Below, one piece after another: positions 1-4,848 of a stretch of DNA of 20,683 bases. Positions within the stretch are counted from its first letter, which is position 1. Each line of letters opens with the position of its first letter. Under the pieces are notes generated by a model. That model did not search any database. It saw nothing but the letters and a program-made list of their open reading frames with translations, and was not told the origin of the DNA. The translations under genes were made by a program, and so were the position numbers. Source of the DNA: Patescibacteria group bacterium (GTDB taxonomy: Bacteria; Patescibacteriota; Patescibacteriia; UBA9934); the NCBI GenBank assembly GCA_018896835.1, contig JAHILS010000004.1, positions 1 to 20,683 on the forward strand, written 5' to 3'.

Positions 1-101
1 AAGACCAATGAATCTTGGCCAGAGATGATAGTGTTGATAATTTCCTTTTGCAAAGGACGAAAACTATCATAGCCAAAGTGGGTTTTTAAGAGTTTAAGCA
101 T
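1..101 (-). CDS. recQ: RecQ-family ATP-dependent DNA helicase, N-terminal fragment
   Basis: Only the first 33 codons are in the window; the gene runs off the left edge on the minus strand. Reading leftward from the ATG at 101-99, the peptide contains HFGYDSFRPLQKEII followed by SGQDSLV. This is the classic RecQ motif 0 (FGY..FR..Q...I) that contacts the adenine ring, with the glycine-aspartate step leading into Walker A, which lies outside the window. RecQ unwinds DNA 3'-5' in recombination and fork repair. No good SD is positioned at the start: a G-run from the repeat at 114-194 lies about 12 nt upstream. The identification rests on a short but very characteristic segment. Confidence 0.85.
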   Translation of the reverse strand, partial: MLKLLKTHFGYDSFRPLQKEIINTIISGQDSLV

Positions 102-113
102 AGGTAGACTTGG

Positions 114-194
114 CCTCCCCCCCTTTTTTCACAAGGGGGAGTTGGCTTGCCGTTCCAAAGCTACAGAGTAGCGAAGGACGGAGGGGGTTAATTT
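114..194. repeat. Dispersed C-run/G-run repeat upstream of recQ
   Basis: The segment begins CCTCCCCCCC, has CCCCC paired with GGGGG across a T-rich loop, and ends GGAGGGGGTTAAT. A shorter sequence with the same skeleton (CCCCCCTT, AAGGGGGAG, GAGGGGGTT) lies at 3481-3516. This looks like an intergenic repeat family. The longer copy carries an insert with its own partial dyad (CCGTTCC near GGACGG). It lies immediately upstream of recQ and may affect its expression. Confidence 0.5.
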
Positions 195-403
195 AGTTTC
201 CAATAATTTTCTTTTAGAAGCCTGACAAGGTATGGTTTAGCGCCAGACGTTTAGATATATAGCAAGAGTAGAAATTAATATAAAAAAACTCGGCTTGTCG
301 CCGTGCTTCTTTTTGATACGCAATTTATAAATTGAGTGTATCCATTTTTTCGCGTTCTGTCAAACAGAAAAAAATATTGCTATTTTTGCCTAAAAAGCAC
401 GAG
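195..403. other. AT-rich intergenic region without a supported gene
   Basis: No convincing reading frame is present. It contains a perfect 14-bp palindrome CAATTTATAAATTG at 321-334, framed by GATAC (315-319) and GTATC (338-342), and a weak CGGC/GCCG hairpin near 284-297. A TTGTCA-N17-TATTGG pair on the minus strand could be a recQ promoter, but the match is poor. Confidence 0.4.
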
Positions 404-428
404 CACCCCGACGCGAGACGTCGGGGTG
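404..428 (-). terminator. Hairpin terminator of the 354-aa GC-rich gene
   Basis: CACCCCGACG (404-413) pairs perfectly with CGTCGGGGTG (419-428) around a 5-nt loop. On the minus strand it follows the stop codon of the gene at 453-1517 by about 25 nt. A TTTTT run follows a few bases later, so this is a somewhat imperfect intrinsic terminator. Confidence 0.75.
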
Positions 429-452
429 TTGAGATTTTGGGCGGGCCCAGGT

Positions 453-1517
453 CTATGAGATCTTTGGTCCGCCACGAGGCTTGGGCTTTGCCAGGTTGGG
501 GGCTCCTGGCCCGGTAACATGGACTTGTACTCCCTTGTCGAGAATCCCCCCATCACCCTGCACTGGCATGGGCGCGGACCGAGGGGTGAGCGTGTTGCCA
601 ATTCCCTTGGGTGGCGGAGGTGGAGCAAGCTGCTCGGAAGCCTTGCCTAGACCAGCAGGCCGAGGGGTGGGCTGTTTCTGCTCCAGCGGGTACATAACAA
701 CCTGCGCGACCTGGTCGATCCGCGCGTCGTCATCGTCCGCGCACCGGGTCCAGCCGGCTTGCTGTGCACGGCGGTCCATGGCGCGCTCTCGCCCGCCAAT
801 CAGGATGGTGTGTCCGCTTTCAGGCGCGCGCCCGATGCCCCGCGTCTCCATAGCCCTGGAAATATTGGGCATCTTTTCCACACGTCGGATGATCTCTGGG
901 CCGATGCCCAAGAGTACATCCTCGATGATCTGTCTGCTTTGTACGCCGTGCCAGAGGTCAGGCACGGGCGTGAGCGGACCGCGCGGGAACGGTCCGTAGG
1001 TCCAGCGCCACCAAGTGCCGACGTTCAACAGGTAATTGCGACGCACTACATTGACTCCATGGAGGAAATCCAAGTGCGCGTCGATGATTGCGGGCTCTGA
1101 TCCGCAGTGGGCCACGCGCACAAATGCGCACGATCCGTAGATGAGTGGCAACGCCTTGCCCATCATCATAGCCACGCGTTTGAGTTCGTCGGTCACAGAC
1201 TTGCCACCGATCTGGATATCGAGCGCGTCAGCCACGTCGATGTTGGACGGCGACACAGTGATGTGCCAGGTCAGTGTTGTTACACCGTCGCGCGTGTCCC
1301 AACCCGTGAAGGTCAGGGCAACGGTGTAGCTGAACTGCTTGATACCGCCGTCGTGGAAGAATATCTCTACGGGGATTTGCGGATATCCGACAGGGTCGAA
1401 CGTCTTGTGCCGTACAGGGTACAGGGCCTTGCCCTGACCGACCTGGAACAGATGTTCACGGTCTTCTCCGGAATGGAGCAGACCGAAGGCGCGGTGGAAC
1501 AGGGCTTGTGTGGTCAT
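453..1517 (-). CDS. GC-rich orphan protein, 354 aa, proline-rich C-terminal tail
   Basis: No family is recognised. The N-terminal about 270 residues look globular, with beta-like hydrophobic/aromatic segments (for example near FSYTVALTFTGW and GTWWRWTYGPFP) and no obvious membrane segment or signal peptide. From about residue 285 the chain becomes Pro/Gly/Lys rich, including a run of six prolines, and ends basic. The gene is strikingly GC-rich: row 721-780 has 44 G+C of 60. This strand is preferred because GAGG lies 6 nt before the ATG, a TATACT -10 is at 1545-1550, and a strong hairpin follows the stop. Open frames on the opposite strand are GC-rich shadows. Composition differs from the adjacent core genes and suggests horizontal acquisition or a special gene class. 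Function is unknown. Confidence 0.7.
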   Translation of the reverse strand: MTTQALFHRAFGLLHSGEDREHLFQVGQGKALYPVRHKTFDPVGYPQIPVEIFFHDGGIKQFSYTVALTFTGWDTRDGVTTLTWHITVSPSNIDVADALDIQIGGKSVTDELKRVAMMMGKALPLIYGSCAFVRVAHCGSEPAIIDAHLDFLHGVNVVRRNYLLNVGTWWRWTYGPFPRGPLTPVPDLWHGVQSRQIIEDVLLGIGPEIIRRVEKMPNISRAMETRGIGRAPESGHTILIGGRERAMDRRAQQAGWTRCADDDDARIDQVAQVVMYPLEQKQPTPRPAGLGKASEQLAPPPPPKGIGNTLTPRSAPMPVQGDGGILDKGVQVHVTGPGAPNLAKPKPRGGPKIS

Positions 1518-1544
1518 GCTGGCCTCGGGGGTGGGGGTTGATGA

Positions 1545-1550
1545 AGTATA
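1545..1550 (-). promoter_or_regulatory. Putative -10 box for the 354-aa gene
   Basis: TATACT on the minus strand, placed so that transcription would start about 20 nt before the ATG at 1517. The matching -35 region (TTAGAG/ATTAGA) is weak. Confidence 0.4.
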
Positions 1551-1627
1551 GAACTTGAAGGAGCTACTCTAATTCACCATTTTTTACTGGTTTTGTCTAG
1601 TTCACGACCACTATTTACAGGGACGTA

Positions 1628-1658
1628 CTGTGGATAGAGATCGGATCTCTGTCCACAG
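1628..1658. repeat. Near-perfect 15-bp inverted repeat
   Basis: Arms 1628-1642 and 1644-1658 are complementary except for one A/G position and are separated by a single base. They begin CTGTGGAT and end TCCACAG. There is no T-run on either side, so this is not a standard terminator. It lies between two orphan genes. Confidence 0.6.
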
Positions 1659-1663
1659 GTTGA

Positions 1664-1672
1664 TGTGGATAA
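1664..1672 (-). promoter_or_regulatory. Perfect DnaA-box 9-mer (TTATCCACA)
   Basis: TGTGGATAA on the plus strand is the exact reverse complement of the consensus DnaA box. A one-mismatch copy (TGTGGATAG) lies at 1629-1637. Without a cluster, an unwinding element or dnaA nearby it may be chance. Confidence 0.25.
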
Positions 1673-1680
1673 ACAAGAAG

Positions 1681-1733
1681 CCGGCAGGAGCACGACGACT
1701 GCACTGGTGTGCGTGTCGTTGTGCTCCTGCCGG
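1681..1733 (-). terminator. Long GC-rich hairpin terminating the 40-aa gene
   Basis: A 19-bp stem, arms 1681-1699 and 1715-1733, has one G-T wobble and a 15-nt loop. On the minus strand it is followed by CTTCTTGTTT. It lies 26 nt after the stop of the small gene at 1760-1882, consistent with an intrinsic terminator. Confidence 0.75.
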
Positions 1734-1759
1734 CCAAGCTCGCGGGTGATGTTGAGGCG

Positions 1760-1882
1760 CTAGTCCTCACTCTCCTCGCGGTTGTCGGTGGCGTCCTCGC
1801 CCGCGGGCAAGGGCTCGTGCGGGCTGGGCTCAGAGAGCCGTGCCCGCTCGGCGTCGGTTAGACCGTGGCGGATGTCGTCCAT
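1760..1882 (-). CDS. Small acidic orphan protein, 40 aa
   Basis: A 40-residue, highly charged and acidic peptide beginning MDDIRHGLTDAERARL and ending EESED, with no hydrophobic segment. The ATG at 1882 is chosen because AAAGGA lies 6 nt upstream; an in-frame ATG at 1897 lacks an SD. A well-formed minus-strand promoter (TTGACA-N17-TATCCT, 1946-1974) sits upstream and a 19-bp hairpin follows, so the transcription unit is complete and self-contained. Like its neighbour at 453-1517 it is GC-rich. No family is recognised. The charged, probably disordered chain could be a regulator or antitoxin-like peptide, but nothing in the sequence proves that. Confidence 0.65.
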   Translation of the reverse strand: MDDIRHGLTDAERARLSEPSPHEPLPAGEDATDNREESED

Positions 1883-1945
1883 GGTTGTTCCTTTCATTAA
1901 TGAATGGATTCTTCTGCAGTGCGAAGTGCAAAGCGAGAAGGTGTG

Positions 1946-1986
1946 AGGATAGACAATTTGCTCAAAATTGTCAATGTCTGTATGCT
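1946..1986. promoter_or_regulatory. Overlapping divergent promoters with central dyad (40-aa gene / tsaD)
   Basis: Minus strand: TTGACA (1974-1969), 17 nt, TATCCT (1951-1946), driving the 40-aa gene. Plus strand: TTGCTC (1958-1963), 17 nt, TATGCT (1981-1986), ending 8 nt before the tsaD ATG. A perfect inverted repeat GACAATTT/AAATTGTC (1952-1959, 1965-1972) lies under both. It may be an operator coupling the two genes or a by-product of the overlap. Confidence 0.6.
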
Positions 1987-1994
1987 TTTGCTGT

Positions 1995-3038
1995 ATGCGA
2001 ATACTGGGAATTGAATCTAGTTGTGATGAAACAGCCATTGCTCTTGTAACAGGCAGGGGTAATCAGCTTAAGGTTGAGAATTCGACTGTTCTTTCTCAGA
2101 TTCAGACCCATCAGCAATATGGTGGAGTTGTGCCAGAGGTGGCAGCCCGTGAACACTTATCTGCTATTTTTCCCATGCTAGAGCGCGAGCTTCCGTTTAA
2201 CGGTCAAGGCATTGATGTCATTGCCGTTACTTCAGGCCCGGGCTTAGCACCGGCTTTGCGAGTTGGTGTTGAGGTTGCCAAAACTCTTGCCTGGAGTTGG
2301 GGAGTGCCACTTATTCCTATCTGCCACATGGAGGGCCATATTTATGCCAGTTGGTTGCCATGCGCCAAACGATTGTTTTCATTTTTTCCACAACGAGTTC
2401 CACAGTTCCCAGCCTTGAGTTTAATCGTGTCTGGTGGTCACACTGAGTTGGTGATAATGAATAATCACGGTAAGTTTGAGCGGATTGGCGAAACGCTCGA
2501 CGACGCCGCTGGTGAGGCCTTTGATAAAGTTGCCAAGATGTTAGGACTGCAATATCCAGGTGGACCAAATATCGCCAAGTTGGCAGTTGGAGGGAATAAG
2601 ACTGCCTTTAATTTTCCGCGTGGCATGATTGAGCGTGATGATTTCACTTTTAGTTTTTCTGGAATCAAAACCTCAGTTTTATATACCTTACGAAAAAATG
2701 AAGATAAACTTAATGATCCTAAGTTTAGATCTGACGTCGCGGCTTCATTTCAGGAAGCTGTGGTTGATGCACTTGTGCAAAAGTCGATGAAAGCCATTGA
2801 AAAGTATAAGCCGAGGTCATTTATCCTGGCCGGTGGAGTAGCGGCGAACATTGAGCTTCGAAATAGGATTATCAAAGAGGGAGAGAGACGAGCAACTAAG
2901 GTTTTTGTACCGCCGTTTTCTTACTCAGTTGATAATGCTGCTATGATTGCGGCCGCTGGCTATTTCCGCGCTCAAGATCCAAAGAATTTTGTTGATCCGG
3001 TGGATTTGGTGGCAGATTCGAATATGGATATTGTGTGA
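1995..3038 (+). CDS. tsaD: tRNA N6-adenosine threonylcarbamoyltransferase TsaD
   Basis: TsaD transfers the threonylcarbamoyl group from threonylcarbamoyl-AMP to A37 of ANN-decoding tRNAs, with TsaB and TsaE. The 347-aa product has the family signatures in order: MRILGIESSCDET at the N-terminus, the metal-binding HMEGH (His111, His115), SLIVSGGHTEL (about 142-152), GETLDDAAGEAFDKVAK (165-181), FSFSGIKTS, AGGVAAN (279-285) and the C-terminal metal-ligand Asp in SVDNAAM (Asp313). The ATG at 1995 is chosen because the conserved domain starts there. No SD is present, and the -10 lies only 8 nt upstream, suggesting a leaderless mRNA. It is followed 1 nt later by tsaE, so the two t6A genes form an operon. 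Function is near certain from the motifs. Confidence 0.96.
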   Translation: MRILGIESSCDETAIALVTGRGNQLKVENSTVLSQIQTHQQYGGVVPEVAAREHLSAIFPMLERELPFNGQGIDVIAVTSGPGLAPALRVGVEVAKTLAWSWGVPLIPICHMEGHIYASWLPCAKRLFSFFPQRVPQFPALSLIVSGGHTELVIMNNHGKFERIGETLDDAAGEAFDKVAKMLGLQYPGGPNIAKLAVGGNKTAFNFPRGMIERDDFTFSFSGIKTSVLYTLRKNEDKLNDPKFRSDVAASFQEAVVDALVQKSMKAIEKYKPRSFILAGGVAANIELRNRIIKEGERRATKVFVPPFSYSVDNAAMIAAAGYFRAQDPKNFVDPVDLVADSNMDIV

Positions 3039-3039
3039 T

Positions 3040-3468
3040 ATGAACTACACATCAAAATCAGAACAACAAACAAAAGATATTGCCAAGGATTTTGTGAAGA
3101 CGCTTAAGGGCGGGGAAGTAATTGAGTTGATTGGTGATTTGGGAGCTGGCAAAACCGTTTTTGTGCGTGGGATTGTTGAGGCGTTTGGATCTGATGCCAG
3201 AGTCAAAAGTCCGACTTTTACGATTATGAACGAGTATCCGGTTAGGGGAGAGAAAGTTAAAAAGATCGTTCACATTGATTTGTATCGATTTAATAATGCG
3301 TCGCAATTGTCAGCTCTTGAGCTTGATGAGGTAATAACAGACGACTCAGTTGCTTGTATCGAGTGGCCAGATATTTTTGGTGAGTCTCCATTTTTTCCAA
3401 CTCATCGCATTGAGATTAACCATGTTGATGAAGAGATTAGGGAGATTGAGATTGAAAATCTTAGTTAA
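3040..3468 (+). CDS. tsaE: tRNA t6A biosynthesis ATPase TsaE
   Basis: TsaE is the P-loop ATPase that drives the TsaB-TsaD-TsaE cycle in t6A37 formation. The 142-aa product shows Walker A GDLGAGKT (residues 32-39), the conserved SPTFTIMNEY, HIDLYRF, and IEWPD near the C-terminus, at the length typical of the family. The ATG at 3040 starts 1 nt after the tsaD stop. No SD is visible, so translation probably depends on coupling to tsaD. The adjacency with tsaD supports the assignment. Confidence 0.95.
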   Translation: MNYTSKSEQQTKDIAKDFVKTLKGGEVIELIGDLGAGKTVFVRGIVEAFGSDARVKSPTFTIMNEYPVRGEKVKKIVHIDLYRFNNASQLSALELDEVITDDSVACIEWPDIFGESPFFPTHRIEINHVDEEIREIEIENLS

Positions 3469-3480
3469 TTTTCGTCTAAT

Positions 3481-3516
3481 TTCTCCCCCCTTCGAAGGGG
3501 GAGGGAGAGGGGGTTG
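3481..3516. repeat. Short copy of the C-run/G-run repeat, possible SD donor
   Basis: CCCCCTTC/GAAGGGGG forms a perfect 16-bp palindrome (3486-3501) followed by GAGGGAGAGGGGGTT. It shares its skeleton with 114-194. It fills the tsaE-Smr gap, and its purine-rich end is the only SD-like sequence before the Smr gene, about 10 nt from the ATG. Confidence 0.5.
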
Positions 3517-3523
3517 TGTGTTT

Positions 3524-3805
3524 ATGAAATCAAACAAGCAAAGTTTAAACGAAACACTGTTAAGTGTGGCGGAAATTGATCCAAGCCTGCCAAGTTTGGA
3601 TTTGCATGGATTAAGCGTGCACGAGGCAGAGCTTGAGGTTGATCATTTTTTGTCCCAGCAACTTTTTTACGAAGAACCAGTTGTTAAAATTATTTGTGGC
3701 GCAGGCACAGGCGTGCTTGCAGACGCAATTTGGGAGTTTGTGCAAAAGCATCCAATGGTTCAACGAGCGAACTCAAAAGGATCAGAGATTTTCGTTGTGT
3801 TATAG
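3524..3805 (+). CDS. Small MutS-related (Smr) domain protein
   Basis: A 93-aa protein made almost entirely of one Smr domain. It has LDLHGLSVHEAELEVDHFL (the DLHG motif and first helix, about residues 23-41) and IICGAGTGVLADAIWEF (about 55-71), which corresponds to the usual HGKGTG loop with the first His replaced by Cys. Smr domains are nucleases or RNA/DNA-binding modules of about 80-90 residues. The ATG at 3524 starts right after the repeat at 3481-3516; the frame is open upstream, but that part merely translates the repeat and tsaE. It is probably the last gene of the tsaD operon. The altered HGxGTG motif may affect activity. Confidence 0.8.
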   Translation: MKSNKQSLNETLLSVAEIDPSLPSLDLHGLSVHEAELEVDHFLSQQLFYEEPVVKIICGAGTGVLADAIWEFVQKHPMVQRANSKGSEIFVVL

Positions 3806-3819
3806 GTTGCGAGAGTTGA

Positions 3820-3861
3820 AGTTCACCCACTTTGGGCCGATCGGCCCAAAGTGGGTGAACT
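3820..3861. repeat. Perfect 42-bp palindrome, copy 1
   Basis: Perfectly self-complementary from 3820 to 3861, centred on CCGATCGG. The inner 32 bp, ACCCACTTTGGGCC plus its mirror image, are identical to the palindrome at 18016-18059. There is no T-run after it, and a separate true terminator lies 40 bp downstream. Confidence 0.9.
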
Positions 3862-3898
3862 CTGCGCCTATCAAATCAAGTAAACGTTAATAAAAAAA

Positions 3899-3934
3899 AC
3901 GACCACCAGACTTCAGTCTGGTGGTCGTTTGTTT
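3899..3934 (+). terminator. Intrinsic terminator of the tsaD-tsaE-Smr operon
   Basis: ACGACCACCAGACT pairs with AGTCTGGTGGTCGT across a 2-nt centre (realistically a 4-nt loop), with an A-run before and TTGTTT after. It would work in both orientations. Confidence 0.9.
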
Positions 3935-3947
3935 ATCCACCAATTAC

Positions 3948-4007
3948 CATCATAATTATTTTTCATAATCTTGACGATCGTCAATACTTTGAAAAATTTT
4001 ATGATGA
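3948..4007. repeat. Nested dyad: 14-bp palindrome within imperfect 17-18-nt inverted arms
   Basis: The perfect palindrome TTGACGATCGTCAA (3971-3984) is centred inside outer arms 3948-3965 and 3990-4006. The arms both read CATCATAA...TTTTTCA when compared in opposite orientation, with 5-nt spacers on each side. The region is AT-rich and non-coding. Confidence 0.65.
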
Positions 4008-4018
4008 GCATTGGCGCG

Positions 4019-4042
4019 CCCGCAATCACGTCGGATTGCGGG
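4019..4042 (-). terminator. Hairpin at the 3' end of the 98-aa gene
   Basis: CCCGCAATC (4019-4027) pairs with GATTGCGGG (4034-4042) across a 6-nt loop and overlaps the stop codon of the minus-strand gene. No T-run follows directly, so it may act as an mRNA 3'-end stabiliser rather than an efficient intrinsic terminator. Confidence 0.5.
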
Positions 4043-4322
4043 GAGAGTGTGAGCGGACGCGTGTCCACCAAGTACGCGTCACGGTGATGAACGCCGGGAC
4101 ACTGACCAGGCAGACGAGCATGCCCGCCAGGCTCGCGATCAACACGTGCCGGTAGTTACAGGTGAAACACACGGCCAGCCCGGCGATGCCGCCGAGGAAG
4201 GCCGACCCCTCGAGGGTTGTGTCCTCGAGGCGGTTCCACTGCCTGCCGAACTCCTGCAAGAAGCTCGGGGGGCTGGGGTTTGACTTTTGGGTTGGGGACA
4301 CCAGGGGGGCGGAAGTGCCCAT
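4026..4322 (-). CDS. Small GC-rich membrane protein, 98 aa
   Basis: The N-terminal about 38 residues are polar (MGTSAPLVSPTQKSNP, then FGRQWNRLED). Two closely spaced hydrophobic segments follow, about residues 41-55 and 60-80, and the C-tail is basic (RTWWTRVRSH), which suggests a helical hairpin with its tail in the cytoplasm. The ATG at 4322 is supported by AAAGGAG 6-7 nt upstream, one of the strongest SDs in the window. It is probably co-transcribed with the other small membrane protein at 4447-4695, with two hairpins between them. Its GC-rich composition contrasts with pilB next door. No family is recognised; a structural partner of its neighbour or a holin-like protein are possibilities only. 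Confidence 0.65.
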   Translation of the reverse strand: MGTSAPLVSPTQKSNPSPPSFLQEFGRQWNRLEDTTLEGSAFLGGIAGLAVCFTCNYRHVLIASLAGMLVCLVSVPAFITVTRTWWTRVRSHSPRNPT

Positions 4323-4385
4323 GGATTACTCCTTTCCGGTAGTGATCCACCAAAATCCATAACATTATTATGAACTTTGGCGGAC

Positions 4386-4446
4386 CTGCGAGCTCCAGAG
4401 TGGTAGCTCTCGCAGGAGTTGAGCCGGTCGCGTGTCAGCGACCGGC
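4386..4446 (-). other. Two hairpins between the small membrane-protein genes
   Basis: GCCGGTCGC/GCGACCGGC (4423-4431, 4438-4446) begins directly after the stop codon of the upstream gene. CTGCGAG/CTCGCAG (4386-4392, 4409-4415) follows. Neither has a U-run, so they look like mRNA-structuring elements between two cistrons or weak terminators. Confidence 0.55.
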
Positions 4447-4695
4447 CTAACGGAAGATGATCGCGGTGCCAATGAAGGCACCGAGGACCATGGCAGGGAC
4501 AAGTCCCCAATCCATACCGGCCTTGTAGGCCGGATCTCCCATCTCGAGCAGACCGCAGGTCAGCTCGAGGGCAAGCCACCACGCCAGGCCAAAGCCTAGC
4601 GAGATGGCGCCGACCGCCCCGCACTTTCGCGCGAAGGCGTCGTCCGCCCGGATCCTCTCCGGGCTGGGAATGTCATTCTGCATCTGCTCGGGCAT
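4447..4695 (-). CDS. Small GC-rich membrane protein, 82 aa
   Basis: Starting at MPEQMQND, the protein has a polar, charged N-terminus (residues 1-26) and two hydrophobic segments, about 27-50 (AVGAISLGFGLAWWLALEL) and 62-80 (DWGLVPAMVLGAFIGTAII), joined by a short acidic loop. It ends almost at the membrane. The ATG at 4695 is preferred over one nine codons upstream because GGAGG lies 5 nt before it; the upstream ATG has no SD. A near-consensus promoter lies at 4757-4785. Row 4561-4620 has 43 G+C of 60. No family is recognised. The similar two-helix design of this protein and its downstream neighbour suggests they act together. Confidence 0.65.
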   Translation of the reverse strand: MPEQMQNDIPSPERIRADDAFARKCGAVGAISLGFGLAWWLALELTCGLLEMGDPAYKAGMDWGLVPAMVLGAFIGTAIIFR

Positions 4696-4756
4696 TTGCC
4701 CCTCCAGCTTCAGCGTGAGCATCTCGAGCCAAACTATTCCAGCTCAAGAAGGTCTA

Positions 4757-4785
4757 AATGTAGCATAAATTAGCGTTTTTGTCAA
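4757..4785 (-). promoter_or_regulatory. Near-consensus sigma70-type promoter of the small membrane-protein unit
   Basis: TTGACA (4785-4780), a 17-nt spacer ending TGC, and TACATT (4762-4757), giving an extended -10. The start would be about 55 nt before the SD-supported ATG. It immediately follows the pilB terminator. Confidence 0.75.
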
Positions 4786-4798
4786 TGCTAGAGCGCAA

Positions 4799-4824
4799 AA
4801 AATCAGCCAAAATTGGCTGATTTT
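4799..4824 (-). terminator. Intrinsic terminator of the pilB operon
   Basis: AAAATCAGCCAA (4799-4810) pairs with TTGGCTGATTTT (4813-4824) around a 2-nt centre. A run of six T follows on the minus strand, 24 nt after the pilB stop. Confidence 0.9.
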
Positions 4825-4848
4825 CAAACAAACTAAGCAAGATCTTTC

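Noticed and set aside
481..1541. Plus-strand open frames opposite the 354-aa gene (up to 172 and 144 codons)
   Set aside because: High GC lengthens frames on both strands. Only the minus-strand frame has a suitable SD, a -10 box and a terminator hairpin, and it is the longest.
3971..4012. Promoter reading from TTGACG (3971) into an ATG at 4001 and GC-rich sequence
   Set aside because: The resulting frame is short and runs antisense to the 98-aa gene. The TTGACG is better explained as half of the palindrome.
4139..4624. A 161-codon minus-strand frame overlapping both small membrane-protein genes
   Set aside because: It reads across their intergenic hairpins, has no SD and gives an Arg/Pro/Ser-rich sequence. 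The two smaller frames have SDs and clear transmembrane segments.
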